Of a stretch of 64,000 bases of DNA, positions 42,527 through 51,580 are shown in pieces. A program made the position numbers and the translations under genes. The stretch is from Nitrincola alkalisediminis. GTDB lineage: Bacteria; Pseudomonadota; Gammaproteobacteria; Pseudomonadales; Balneatricaceae. The notes under the pieces are model-generated. The model searched no databases. It was not told where the DNA came from and saw nothing but the letters and a program-made list of their open reading frames with translations. Location of the stretch: contig NZ_VYTY01000003.1 in the NCBI RefSeq assembly GCF_009821115.1, forward strand, positions 124,001 through 188,000. Reading direction: 5' to 3'. Position 1 is the stretch's first letter. Each line of letters starts with the position of its first letter.

Positions 42527-43819
42527 TCAAAATCGATCAAAAGCATAGGGCTTGGGATCAATAATTGGATGACTATTGGAGATGAGATCTGCTGCTAATT
42601 GTCCAGCGGCCGGGCCTGTTCCAAATCCATGTCCTGAAAAACCCGACGCAATCGTCAGTCCTGGGATTTGGCTAATCTTGTCAATGACAGGAAGAGAGTC
42701 AGGGGTCACATCGATCACCCCTGCCCAGGCTTCATCTATTTCGGCTTGTTCAAAAATCGGCCAAGCATTACGAAGGTTGGTAAGAGCCTCTTGATTAAGT
42801 TTAGGGTTGGCGTGGGGGTTTAGTGTTCTGATCGTTTCGAAGGGAGAAGGGGACTGCGCTTTCCACCGACGGCTCAGCTTGAGATCTTTGATAAATTCAT
42901 GTCCAAACGAGATACGTAAAAAACTCCTTTGGGTTCGTAATTGCTCAAGGTAGCGGTGTCCTAGTAATACATGATCAAGCGTAATAGGCGCATCGAGAGC
43001 CCCGCGCTGAGTGATGATGAAACCACCCTCTTGATGTTTTCGAAATGAAAAATCAGGTCCACCAACGGCTATATCGGTAGGGCCTTGCATTGGCTTGGTT
43101 CTTAACACTGAACAAATGAGTGGCAGTGTAGGCAAGGAGATGCCTAAGTTACCTAAAAATCGCCTTGACCAAGCTCCGCCTGCTAACAGAACTTGATCGC
43201 AGCGGATCTCACCTTGTTCCGTCATGACACCGCTGATTTTTCCACCAGACGTCGACAGTGACCTAACCGCACAGTTTTGAACAAGAATTGCTCCTTTATT
43301 CATCGCCGCTTTGGCGATTGCTGTCGCAGTAATTGCGGGTTCAGCACGTCCATCTGATGCGGTGTAAACCCCTCCTAACCATTTTCCTTGTCCCCCAGGA
43401 ACTTTTTGATCTATTTCGCGTGTGCTGAGCATTTTAGAGTCGAGGGATAATGATTCAACAGATTGAACCCACGCTTCGTGCATAGCCAGTTGAGTTTCCG
43501 TTTGAGCCAGAAACAGTATGCCTGCTTGTCGATATCCCACGTCTCTGCCGATGCGTTTAGGCATTTCGGCCCAGAGTTTATCTGCGGCTATGGCCAGTGG
43601 AACATCGTGAAAATGACGATTGGTTTTACGTATCCACCCTAGATTCCGAGAGGATTGTTCTCCGGCAATGTGCCCCTTTTCAAGCAGTACCACTGGAATG
43701 TTTCGTTCTGCTAAGGCTAAAGCAGCTGTGATACCAATAATGCCACCACCAATAATGACAACATGGGTTGATGCCGGAATTGTGTCCTGTGTTTTGATTG
43801 TTTCAACTGTTTTTGTCAT
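42527..43819 (-). CDS. FAD-dependent amine/D-amino acid oxidoreductase (DAO family)
   Basis: 430 residues with an N-terminal Rossmann motif VVIIGGGIIGITAALALAER and DAO-family C-terminal GLTIASGFSGHGFGTGPAAG. It probably oxidises an amino or imino acid to an imine, passing electrons to a quinone or oxygen (DadA/glycine-oxidase-like); EQSSRNLGWIRK matches the DadA-type group. It is the last gene of a seven-gene minus-strand operon. The RidA-family gene just upstream fits hydrolysis of the imine product. Confidence 0.88.
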   Translation of the reverse strand: MTKTVETIKTQDTIPASTHVVIIGGGIIGITAALALAERNIPVVLLEKGHIAGEQSSRNLGWIRKTNRHFHDVPLAIAADKLWAEMPKRIGRDVGYRQAGILFLAQTETQLAMHEAWVQSVESLSLDSKMLSTREIDQKVPGGQGKWLGGVYTASDGRAEPAITATAIAKAAMNKGAILVQNCAVRSLSTSGGKISGVMTEQGEIRCDQVLLAGGAWSRRFLGNLGISLPTLPLICSVLRTKPMQGPTDIAVGGPDFSFRKHQEGGFIITQRGALDAPITLDHVLLGHRYLEQLRTQRSFLRISFGHEFIKDLKLSRRWKAQSPSPFETIRTLNPHANPKLNQEALTNLRNAWPIFEQAEIDEAWAGVIDVTPDSLPVIDKISQIPGLTIASGFSGHGFGTGPAAGQLAADLISNSHPIIDPKPYAFDRF

Positions 43820-43886
43820 ATACGTATCCAGATGAGGAGGTGGTTGATATCCGAGCTTGATATGGCTTAGCCTCCTAATACAAAGG

Positions 43887-44309
43887 TTATTGAGACAGCA
43901 TGATTTCTTTTACATCGGCTGTTGCTGCACCTCGAAAAGCGGTTACTTCTAACTCGACTTTGTAGATGTTTGAACCGAGCGGGGGGCAAGTAACCGTGGT
44001 CGCTGGATTAATACCTTTAAATTTTCGACCAATAAACTCCATAACAGCAGGCGTATCGGCTGGATCTTGAATGAATACACGTGACATGATGACATCGCCT
44101 AAGTTGGAGTTTACGGCGGCCAGAGCTCGTTCAATATTGTTAAAAACCTGCTCTACCTGTTCAATAACATCGTCTGAAATCAGTTGAGTTGCAGGATTAC
44201 GGCCAGCCGTATTTGACACGTAAATCCAGTTATCGACAGCCACTAGACGTGAATAGCTTCCAAGTTCTTCAAATTTTGAACCTGTTTTTACTTTAATTAC
44301 TTGGGTCAT
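43887..44309 (-). CDS. RidA-family enamine/imine deaminase
   Basis: 140 residues. RidA landmarks: SYSRLVAVDNWIYVSNTAGR, then a C-terminal GINPATTVTCPPLGSNIYK with VELEVTAF. The usual catalytic Arg region (RVFIQDPADTPAVM) is present. I chose the ATG at 44309 (MTQVIKVKTG; AAGGAA upstream on the minus strand); the frame runs open to 44600, but that part overlaps the upstream gene and is unrelated. It would hydrolyse reactive imines made by the neighbouring flavin oxidase or cyclodeaminase-like enzyme. Confidence 0.9.
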   Translation of the reverse strand: MTQVIKVKTGSKFEELGSYSRLVAVDNWIYVSNTAGRNPATQLISDDVIEQVEQVFNNIERALAAVNSNLGDVIMSRVFIQDPADTPAVMEFIGRKFKGINPATTVTCPPLGSNIYKVELEVTAFRGAATADVKEIMLSQ

Positions 44310-44382
44310 GTTCGTTTCCTTAATCATTTTTTGTAAGCTAAGTTTTGTTGTTGACGTTAAGCCGATAGATCTAAGGTCAGGT

Positions 44383-45522
44383 TCATCGCAGGACTGGTGT
44401 TTCCCAAAGATTAAGCTGAGTACCAATACCTTGAGCAATTGCATTGCGATAGACAACCGTAGCCCACGCGACATCTTCGACAGGCATGCCACCAACAGAA
44501 AGGATGATAATCTCTTCATTATTTCGACGAGCAGGAGCATCACCAGCGACAATTTTTCCGAGGTCTTCCAATTCATCCAAAGTGATTTTGCCTTCTGCAA
44601 TCATGTCCATGCAGCGAACACCGATTAAAGGAATATACTTGTGAGCTGGTTTGGGCACTTCTTCATACCATGCTTCGTATAGACGGGTGTTATCCAGTAC
44701 TTTGCGTATATCTTTTTGTTCCATGCCTTCGTCTAATCGACAGCTCGCTGGCATGGCCAGAAAAGCCCCGGGCTTGACCCATTCACGTTTGACGATTGGG
44801 TAGGTTAGAGGGTCACCGACGGCTCCAGAATTGCAGTAAGTGATGATGTCAGAATTTCTGACGACCTCTTCAATGGTATCAACCACCTGTATGTTGGTGA
44901 TCTGAGGAAAGGTTAATTTCAGCCATGAAATAAAATCGTTTAAGCTTTTTTGGCCACGACCTTTAATTTTAATGGTGTCTATATCAGGACAGGCAGCCAT
45001 AAAAGCCGATACTGTGGTTTTACCCATGACCCCCGGTCCTAGAAGACCAATGACTTTAGCATCTTTGCGTGCAAGGTGGCGTGCGCCTACGCCTGGGATA
45101 GCTCCCGTGCGGTAAGCCGATAACAAATTAGCCGACATAAAGGCTAAAGGAGCACCTGTATCGATGTCATTTAGGATCATCATCAGGATTGACCTTGGTA
45201 GGCCTTTTTCTCGGTTAGCAATGTTTGAGCCGTACCACTTGACCCCACAGGTCTGAAAGTCGCCCCCTAAATAGGCAGGCATGGCCATTAAGCGTCTATC
45301 GGCTGTGGGTTTTGGCATACTAGGGAAGGGGGAAGTGTCAGGAAATGTAATCAACGCTCCATGAGAATCACTATTGGGTCCAGCCATACGATAATCTCCC
45401 TGATACAACAGAGAAAACATCTCTTCCATTGTGTCAACGCAACGTGGCATATCAGTAACGCCCGCTTTAATCATGTCTTGTTCAGAAAGGTAAATAAAAT
45501 CAATCTTAGTGTTATCGTTCAT
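44383..45522 (-). CDS. Ornithine cyclodeaminase/mu-crystallin family protein (annotated elsewhere as tyramine oxidase subunit B)
   Basis: 379 residues. NAD-binding motif IGLLGPGVMGKTTVSAF, CGVKWYGSNIANREKGLPRS in the substrate domain and SAYRTGAIPGVGARHLAR. Near relatives that I recall carry the database name tyramine oxidase subunit B, although the fold is that of ornithine cyclodeaminase or ketimine reductase. A role in imino-acid or amine conversion fits the RidA and DAO neighbours. It lies 85 bp after tctA and 73 bp before ridA on the same strand. Confidence 0.85.
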   Translation of the reverse strand: MNDNTKIDFIYLSEQDMIKAGVTDMPRCVDTMEEMFSLLYQGDYRMAGPNSDSHGALITFPDTSPFPSMPKPTADRRLMAMPAYLGGDFQTCGVKWYGSNIANREKGLPRSILMMILNDIDTGAPLAFMSANLLSAYRTGAIPGVGARHLARKDAKVIGLLGPGVMGKTTVSAFMAACPDIDTIKIKGRGQKSLNDFISWLKLTFPQITNIQVVDTIEEVVRNSDIITYCNSGAVGDPLTYPIVKREWVKPGAFLAMPASCRLDEGMEQKDIRKVLDNTRLYEAWYEEVPKPAHKYIPLIGVRCMDMIAEGKITLDELEDLGKIVAGDAPARRNNEEIIILSVGGMPVEDVAWATVVYRNAIAQGIGTQLNLWETPVLR

Positions 45523-45607
45523 AGTATTACCTAAATATAAGATAAGTTTTTATTTGTGTTTAACCATGTGAGGTTAGGTATATTGAGAGGGATTTAATAT
45601 AAAAGTC

Positions 45608-47116
45608 TTAGGGGTTATTATGCACCTTTGGAATTTTTATAAAGTTCCAAGAGCGTATCTTTCCGAGTACGAAAATAAATATGGTAACCAATATTATGCA
45701 CAGAAGTGTTAAGCTAATTGGGCGCGAAATAAATATTGATAAATCACCATTTGATATCCCCATCGACTGAGTTAGTCGTGTTAGAAATACTGGGCCCAGT
45801 ACCATGCCAAGAATAATTGGAATGGCCGGTATGTCATTCTTTCTTAATACGTAGCCAACGCAAGCAAAGAAAAGGGCGATTAAAGTATCTGTAATCTGAT
45901 AATTCTGGCTGTAGCTGCCTATGAAACCAAGAACAAGAATGACAGCTCCAATAAAACGTCCTTTAATTCGTGTTAAATTAACCATCCATTTGGTTGCAAA
46001 AGTGAGATAAAAGAATGCGACAATATTCATTAAAAATAAAGATATATAAAGTCCTGAAATAAACTCCGGTCTTTCAACAAACAAAGTTGGGCCTGGAATA
46101 TAGTTATGCACCATAAATACAGCCAGTAGCATTGCCATTAGCGCATCGGCTGGGATACCAAACGCTAGCAAAGGTACCATCACTGAAGCCGTAACAGCAT
46201 TATTCGAGGTTTCTGAAGAAATTAAACCGGCAGGATTGCCTTTTCCGAAGCTGTCTGGGTCTTTTGAAAACTTTTGAGTCAGGGTGTATGAAAAAAACTG
46301 GGAGCCAAACTCACCAACACCTGGTACTAAGCCCATAATGACGCCAAGAAATGCCGAGCGGAGAACAACCAGCTTGTGTTTCAGGAGTTCTATCACGCCT
46401 GAAAAGTATCCGCCTCCATCAAGCTTTGTTTCGAAGCTATCATTGCCTTTGCTTGATAAGAGTACAAAGGCTTGCGACATGGCAAACAATCCAATGACGG
46501 CTGGTACTAGAGGGATGCCGCCGAGCAACCAGGTTTGATTGAAAGTAAATACTTGAGTGTTATAGGCTCGGTCTAAGCCAACTGTCCCAAGAAAAAAACC
46601 GAACCCTAACATAATGATGGCCGCAATGACGTGCTTACGATGGGCTAAAACGACAAATATCATGCCGAGGAGCGCGAGCATCGCAAACTCCGGTGATCCA
46701 AACTTTCTAGCAACGTTGGCTAGGGTTGGTGCAAGCAGTACTAATGAGGTGACACTGATCATCCCACCCACAAATGAAGACGTGTAAGCGATAGATAGAG
46801 CTCTCTTTCCCTCGCCTCTTTGAGCCATAGGGTAGCCATCATAGGTTGTCAGAACGGCAACCGGTGTTCCGGGAGTATTCATGAGAATGGCAGGTATCGC
46901 CCCTCCATACCATGCCCCACCATAGACACCCACCAGCAACATGACGCCCGCTAGCGGCTCCATTGAAAAGCTCAATGGCAGCAGAATAGCAATGACCCCT
47001 GCAGGTTCTAGCCCAGGTATTGAGCCAATAGTGACACCAATTAAGGCACCTATAATAATAGCAAGAATAACACTTAGTGTTGAAACTTCATTGAAACCTA
47101 ATATGATATTATCCAT
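45608..47116 (-). CDS. tctA: Tripartite tricarboxylate transporter large permease (TctA)
   Basis: 502 residues with about eleven or twelve TM helices. TctA marks: GALIGVTIGSIPGLEPAGVI, LLVGVYGGAWYGGAIPAILM with NTPGTPVAV, LGVIMGLVPGVGEFGSQFFS, FGKGNPAGLISSETSNNAV and FGIPADALMAMLLAVF. It works with TctB and the TctC-type binding protein encoded upstream in the operon. The substrate is probably a carboxylate or amino acid derivative metabolised by the downstream imine-chemistry enzymes. A different, truncated tctA copy lies at 49860-50135. Confidence 0.92.
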   Translation of the reverse strand: MDNIILGFNEVSTLSVILAIIIGALIGVTIGSIPGLEPAGVIAILLPLSFSMEPLAGVMLLVGVYGGAWYGGAIPAILMNTPGTPVAVLTTYDGYPMAQRGEGKRALSIAYTSSFVGGMISVTSLVLLAPTLANVARKFGSPEFAMLALLGMIFVVLAHRKHVIAAIIMLGFGFFLGTVGLDRAYNTQVFTFNQTWLLGGIPLVPAVIGLFAMSQAFVLLSSKGNDSFETKLDGGGYFSGVIELLKHKLVVLRSAFLGVIMGLVPGVGEFGSQFFSYTLTQKFSKDPDSFGKGNPAGLISSETSNNAVTASVMVPLLAFGIPADALMAMLLAVFMVHNYIPGPTLFVERPEFISGLYISLFLMNIVAFFYLTFATKWMVNLTRIKGRFIGAVILVLGFIGSYSQNYQITDTLIALFFACVGYVLRKNDIPAIPIILGMVLGPVFLTRLTQSMGISNGDLSIFISRPISLTLLCIILVTIFIFVLGKIRSWNFIKIPKVHNNP

Positions 47117-47128
47117 TTCTACAGCTCA

Positions 47129-47710
47129 TCAAAAATACTTGTTTAAAAAGTCTGAAATTGGAATGGGAAAAAACTCATAGAGCCAAACGTTATCCATCCA
47201 TAAACCCAAAGAAACTCTAAAAATTAAAATAATAATGATGGTTGCAATTAGACTCATGGATAGCCAAAATCGATTTATCAATCGTGTCAGAAATAACAAT
47301 GTGCAAATAAAAATTAGCGTAGATAGAAAGAAGCCTAGTATTCCAATTGACTTTATATAAATGTAAAAAAGAAGACATGTCAGAATAGGTACCCGTGTGT
47401 CTGATAAGCCTTCGTAGAGGTATTCTATCCAGTATTTAGGGTGTGTTTTTAACGCTTTTATAAGGACTCTGCATACATAAATAAATGAAAATAAAGTCAT
47501 AACAGATAGACCAATAATTGGTCCAAACGCTGGCTGAAGATACCAATTCTTACCTTCCATTGTTGTCACTTGACTTGGTAGAAAGAGTAACAATGCAAAA
47601 CTAATTAAAAGTATGCCTATGTAGAATGGGTATCTTTCATTCCCATAAAGTATTGAAGTCACTCTTATATCCTTTAAGGATCTAGATTGATCAGCTTTTG
47701 TTATTTTCAT
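47129..47710 (-). CDS. tctB: Tripartite tricarboxylate transporter small permease (TctB)
   Basis: 193 residues with four TM helices (YIGILLISFALLLFLPS; FGPIIGLSVMTLFSFIYVCR; ILTCLLFYIYIKSIGILGFF; LIATIIIILIFRVSLGL) and the usual C-terminal LGLWMDNVWLYEFFP. Sequence conservation in this family is low, so the call rests on topology and on its place between tctC and tctA (12 bp from the latter). Confidence 0.85.
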   Translation of the reverse strand: MKITKADQSRSLKDIRVTSILYGNERYPFYIGILLISFALLLFLPSQVTTMEGKNWYLQPAFGPIIGLSVMTLFSFIYVCRVLIKALKTHPKYWIEYLYEGLSDTRVPILTCLLFYIYIKSIGILGFFLSTLIFICTLLFLTRLINRFWLSMSLIATIIIILIFRVSLGLWMDNVWLYEFFPIPISDFLNKYF

Positions 47711-47778
47711 GTGCTACGACTCCGAATGTAGCATTGCTTCAGCACATCCCGCATTCACAATGCTTTATCAGGGATTAT

Positions 47779-48723
47779 TTATCTCATGTACTGAAGCAGC
47801 TCTCTGCTCAGTTCTATTTCTTCTATGATACGCTGGCGAGAGTCCGCTTCGCCTTGCCAATAGATAATCGCACCAGTTGTTTCACTTATTTGTTTAACTT
47901 GCTCTGATCTCAGAGCATTCCTAGCAATTTCAGCAATGCGTTGTTTGATCTCAGTCGGAGTGCCTTTTGGAACAAATAAGCCATTCCAAGTCGTCAGTGT
48001 AATATCCGTTATTTCACTGAGCATTGGTGCTTCAGGAGCAAGATTTATTCGTTCAGATGTAAAGGATACAAGGACCCTGACCTCTCCTGATTTTAAACAT
48101 GGGAGGATAAGTTGTGTCGTTGTGTTGATTACGTCAGCATCTCCATTGGTTAGTACAGAGCAGTCTGTAGCATCAAATGGCGCGTCAGAGCTAAAATTGA
48201 TGTCCAATTGTTTTGCTGCACTGAATGTCATTGCAGTTGGGCCTGCTTGATATCCAAAGTGACCGAGTGACACTGGGTTTGTTTGTGAGTATTCAGCCAA
48301 CTCTTGAATGGTGCTATAAGGGGCATCACTTCGTGTGGCGATAACAAATGGGTAGTCAAGAAAAATGCCGACAGGTTCGAAGGTTGACTCATCCCAAGGC
48401 ACAGACTTAGACATGATTTTTAATGTGAGCAAGTCATTTACAAAAGAGCCTATGGTCAACCCATCAGGCCTGGCTCGTGCTACATCGCTCGCACCGATGA
48501 CGGCTCCGCCGCCAGGTCTATTCACGACAGTTGCTGGCTTTCCTGTTTCTTTGCTCATTTCTTCAGCGATAATACGCGTCAAAATATCTTCAAGGTCACC
48601 TGGTGGCCAAGGGACAACAAATCTTACAGGGCGATTGGGATAATCACTTGCAAATGCAATGGGAGCCGATGCGGCGACACAGGCCAAAAGGCCTCCTATA
48701 ACTGTTTTTGTAAGTTTTTTCAT
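47779..48723 (-). CDS. tctC: Tripartite tricarboxylate transporter substrate-binding protein (TctC/Bug family)
   Basis: Periplasmic binding protein of 314 residues. Signal peptide KLTKTVIGGLLACVAASAPI with cleavage near FASDYPNRPVRF, then the Bug motif VRFVVPWPPGDLEDILTRII and VVNRPGGGAVIGASDVARAR. The usual VPFPPGGxxD first loop is varied to VPWPPGDLED. It delivers the ligand to TctAB encoded downstream. A 68-bp gap with a weak GCATTG/CAATGC hairpin separates it from tctB. Confidence 0.9.
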   Translation of the reverse strand: MKKLTKTVIGGLLACVAASAPIAFASDYPNRPVRFVVPWPPGDLEDILTRIIAEEMSKETGKPATVVNRPGGGAVIGASDVARARPDGLTIGSFVNDLLTLKIMSKSVPWDESTFEPVGIFLDYPFVIATRSDAPYSTIQELAEYSQTNPVSLGHFGYQAGPTAMTFSAAKQLDINFSSDAPFDATDCSVLTNGDADVINTTTQLILPCLKSGEVRVLVSFTSERINLAPEAPMLSEITDITLTTWNGLFVPKGTPTEIKQRIAEIARNALRSEQVKQISETTGAIIYWQGEADSRQRIIEEIELSRELLQYMR

Positions 48724-48761
48724 GTTAAGCCTCTTGTTGTTTGAGTTAGGTTTGAGTCTGT

Positions 48762-49250
48762 TTATTCGGCCTCAAGTGGGATGATTAAAACGGGTATGTT
48801 GCTGTGATGTATCACTTTTCGGGCAGTTGATCCGAGAAAAACACGCGCCAGAGAAGAGCTTGATCTGTCCCCCATAACAATCAAATCTGCATTGAATCGG
48901 TCAGCGGTATCGAGAATGACTCGATCGGCTTTTCCTTGAACAACTTCGATAATCGGTTCTGGAATATTGGGCATTTCCTGCTTTATCAGAGCTTCTTCAT
49001 GGTAGTCGGTTAGCCTTTTCTTGATCTTCTTACGTAGCTCTGTGTACATGTTCTGAAGTCTTACTTTGTTGAAGGCTTCCGGCATGTAGGCATTAATGAG
49101 TTCTTCAGCTGTTCCGGCATCGGATTCCAAGACGTGTAAGTAAATAATCTGAGCATTACTGAGAAATGCTTGATGAATTGCCGCTTGAAAAGCAGGCTTA
49201 CTTCCTTTCCCCATGTCTGATGCATATAAGATAACGCTAATGTTTTTCAT
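48762..49250 (-). CDS. Universal stress protein (UspA family)
   Basis: 162 residues with one Usp domain. It begins MKNISVILYASDMGKGSK, and the ATP-binding type C-terminal motif is DLIVMGDRSSSSLARVFLGS with TARKVIHHSNIPVLIIP, a good match to the G-2x-G-9x-G(S/T) pattern with the first Gly in MGDRS. It is the first gene of the tctC-tctB-tctA operon (38-bp gap). Usp genes next to TRAP or TTT transporters are known (for example TeaD with TeaABC in Halomonas), suggesting regulation of the transporter. Confidence 0.9.
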   Translation of the reverse strand: MKNISVILYASDMGKGSKPAFQAAIHQAFLSNAQIIYLHVLESDAGTAEELINAYMPEAFNKVRLQNMYTELRKKIKKRLTDYHEEALIKQEMPNIPEPIIEVVQGKADRVILDTADRFNADLIVMGDRSSSSLARVFLGSTARKVIHHSNIPVLIIPLEAE

Positions 49251-49264
49251 GACTACACCTAGTT

Positions 49265-49284
49265 AAATCTCATAATGTGAGAAT
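49265..49284. promoter_or_regulatory. Island-type palindrome before the usp-tct operon
   Basis: AAATCTCATAATGTGAGAAT: TCTCATA-A-TGTGAGA pairs at all but one position near the centre. It lies 15-34 bp before the usp start codon on the minus strand. Read on that strand, it shows the same ATGAGATTTAA right half as the sites at 27417 and 38930. Confidence 0.6.
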
Positions 49285-49859
49285 AGTGATTATTTGGTGC
49301 TTGAGCAATAGTTGATTGTTATATTTATAGTCATTTACGTATCTTTTATGATGAAAATAATTCATTTTAACCCTGCAGCTTTGCCTCGTTATTGTTCAAG
49401 CGATTCGAGGAAAATGAAAGAAAGTTGAGTCTAGAGTTAAGGTGTTAGGAGGTATAAAGACAGCTTAACTGTCTGGGATGAAACGTAATTATAAAAGTAA
49501 GAGTGGGTCGTTGTATGTGTATTGAAGTAATCTTTTTTTAGAAATGTTTGTTTAATTTATTGATTATAAATCAATATTTATAAACAGTTTTTGGTATGAA
49601 GTTGTTTAGATAAGCTGGATAGATGGAAGGCTAGAGTCTTAATTGGGCGTGAAATAGCCGCTTGGCCAACCCGAATGTGCTCATGTTTTTGCGGGTATTT
49701 GAGACGGTTCATTATTGTGCATACTTGCACTGTATTGGGTCATTTCTCATAATTTGATAATTATAATTTATTGCGTAGTGCTATGGTGTCGCATGTCCGT
49801 GGATGTGGGTGGGTCATGAAGACCTACCCGAAAGCAGTCACTTTTATCAAAATGTACAT
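49285..49859. other. Gene-free AT-rich region with a second operator-like site
   Basis: About 575 bases with no convincing gene on either strand. TCTCATAATTTGATAA at 49745-49760 matches the usp-operon site (49268-49283) at 14 of 16 bases but has no intact gene to serve. A short GACAG/CTGTC hairpin lies near 49460-49475. The region probably consists of the promoter area plus debris from the deletion that created the adjoining gene remnants. Confidence 0.55.
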
Positions 49860-50135
49860 TTAGCCTAGGGTATTAGGCCCCTTTTCTCGTCGATAAAATT
49901 TGAATACTTGTGAGCCAAGAACGATTACCAGTAGCGCAATAATGCCCTGAGAGATAGGACGAGTGAAGAAAAGCGTCCAGTCATTTTGTGAAATCAACAT
50001 GGATAAGCGAAAATTGCTTTCAGCCATAGGACCTAATAACACTCCTAGGACAATTGGAGCCAGTGGGAAGTCTAAGCGGTTTAGTAAATAACCCATAAGA
50101 CCAAATCCCAGCATCACATATAAGCCGGTAACGAG
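49860..50135 (-). pseudogene. tctA 3' remnant (tripartite tricarboxylate transporter)
   Basis: Only the last 90 or so residues of a TctA protein remain: GLYVMLGFGLMGYLLNRLDF, PLAPIVLGVLLGPMAESNFR and FFTRPISQGIIALLVIVLGS. A full TctA has about 500 residues. The homology runs upstream past a GTG at 50117 to roughly 50135 and then stops where amidohydrolase sequence on the other strand begins. It differs from the intact TctA at 45608-47116, so it is the remnant of a second transporter and not a duplicated piece of the first. Unlikely to be functional. Confidence 0.82.
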
Positions 50136-50387
50136 GGCAATATTTGGCTTAAACTGTCAGCCCCCTACCGCTCACCAGTGATTGATTTAAAGCCATATAC
50201 ACACGCATTGTTAGCGTATTTAGGGAGCGATCGACTCGTCTGGGGTAGCGATTGGCCTTGGACTCGACATGAGCAAAAGCATACATATGCAGAAACATTA
50301 AAGTGGTTAAGTTCGTGGGTGGCTGATCCAGCGGAGGCGTTTAGGGTGCTTGAGGAGTCACCTAAGGCTCTATACCGACTCTCTTAA
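50136..50387 (+). pseudogene. Amidohydrolase (metal-dependent, TIM-barrel) 3' remnant
   Basis: The reading frame from about 50136 gives GNIWLKLSAPYRSPVIDLKP, then LGSDRLVWGSDWPWTRHE with the conserved C-terminal Asp of amidohydrolase-2 enzymes, then a normal C-terminus. About 84 of an expected 270-300 residues remain. A stop codon (50121-50123) closes the frame just before the homology starts, and no start region is present; the first possible start is GTG 50178, inside the domain. It is fused head to head with the tctA remnant. Non-functional in all likelihood. Confidence 0.82.
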
Positions 50388-50527
50388 AAAACTCTTATCC
50401 AGCGTTAGTTTAAGCAGTTGGGAGAGTCACGTAGTTAATAAGGTCTATGGCTGTATTGGATGCCATTTTCTTCGTTTGGTGTCATTGAGAGAGAGCCCAG
50501 TTAAAATTGTGAGGTTGTATGTACGGA

Positions 50528-51430
50528 TTAGACATCGAAGGTTTGAGCATGAACTTCATCCATGCATTCAGCGAATGACTGAATGAGGTCTGCGTTGTGT
50601 AGGTTCTGATCATGGCAAAAATAATACGAAATAGGTGTTTGAGGTAAAAAGGGTTTGATGCAGAGACCTGTTTTTCGCCAATAGGCTGTTGCAGGATGAA
50701 CCAGTCCCACGCCAAACCCAGATTCAACGAGGTTCATGACCAACGAGGCTGTGGTTGCGTTTATCGTGAGTTTTGGACTGCAATTAAACTGATCAAATAG
50801 TTTGCTTTGTACTGCACTGCATAGGTCATTTGGATTGTAGTCAACGAACTCAAACTGATGAAGATCCTGTGCATGAATGACGTCTTTACTCGTGAGTGGA
50901 TGGTCTTGCGGCATCACACAGACTAAGGAGGAACCCAACACCGTCTCAGAGACAAATGCAGGGTGATTAATGGGGGTTGAAATAATGCCTACATCCAGTT
51001 TTCGGCTAATGAGTAAATCTTTGATCATGGCGGTATTCCCCGTCATCAGAGAAAGATGGATCGTCGGGTGTCGTTGACGAAACGCTTTACACACCTCTGC
51101 CGAATAGCGACTCGCCAGTACAGGCAGGAGTCCAATTGAAAAGACTCGAGGACCTTCTTTTTTTAAAAGCTTTATTTCTCGACCCAGTTGAGACAGTTCG
51201 GTAAAGACGCCATCGCTGTGTTCGTAGAGTTTTAGTGCTGCAGGTGTGGGTTGCAGGCGTCCAGAGCGCCGTTCAAACAAGGTCAACTCAACATCCTCTT
51301 CCAGTGCTGAAATGAGTTTGCTAACGGCGGATTGGGTGATAAACAAACTATTGGCTGCACGGCTGATGGATCCATGCTTAATAACGGCTCTGAAGGCTTC
51401 CATTTGACGAATATTGAAACTATCACACAT
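50528..51430 (-). CDS. LysR-family transcriptional regulator
   Basis: About 300 residues. HTH segment MEAFRAVIKHGSISRAANSL with ITQSAVSKLISALEEDVEL, then a LysR effector domain (FSIGLLPVLASRYSAEV; VESGFGVGLVHPATAYW). The ATG at 51430 is preferred; an in-frame TTG at 51454 lacks a ribosome site. It diverges from the Fur-box operon at 51581, but its closest relatives by pattern (NocR/OccR-like HTH, opine or amino-acid regulators) could instead have served the deleted amidohydrolase/TctA locus on its other side. Confidence 0.87.
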   Translation of the reverse strand: MCDSFNIRQMEAFRAVIKHGSISRAANSLFITQSAVSKLISALEEDVELTLFERRSGRLQPTPAALKLYEHSDGVFTELSQLGREIKLLKKEGPRVFSIGLLPVLASRYSAEVCKAFRQRHPTIHLSLMTGNTAMIKDLLISRKLDVGIISTPINHPAFVSETVLGSSLVCVMPQDHPLTSKDVIHAQDLHQFEFVDYNPNDLCSAVQSKLFDQFNCSPKLTINATTASLVMNLVESGFGVGLVHPATAYWRKTGLCIKPFLPQTPISYYFCHDQNLHNADLIQSFAECMDEVHAQTFDV

Positions 51431-51500
51431 ACGTTGCCAGCCTATTGAACGCAAGTTGAGAAGGGGGTATTCCGTTTAGGAAAGTTGACTTAATATTAAA

Positions 51501-51519
51501 TCAATTGATAATCATTAGC
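51501..51519 (+). promoter_or_regulatory. Fur box before the double-binding-protein operon
   Basis: TCAATTGATAATCATTAGC matches the 19-base Fur consensus GATAATGATAATCATTATC at 14 positions, with eleven in a row (GATAATCATTA). It lies 61 bp before the ATG at 51581, a typical promoter position, and predicts iron-repressed transcription. Confidence 0.75.
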
Positions 51520-51580
51520 AATTGCAAGGATAATAGCCTTCTGATTAAATCACGCAGTGTTTGAACTGAAGGAGATCTAC

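Noticed and set aside
44310-44600. N-terminal extension of the RidA protein
   Set aside because: It overlaps the 3' end of the OCD-like gene and resembles no RidA sequence; the ATG at 44309 has a ribosome site and the normal family start.
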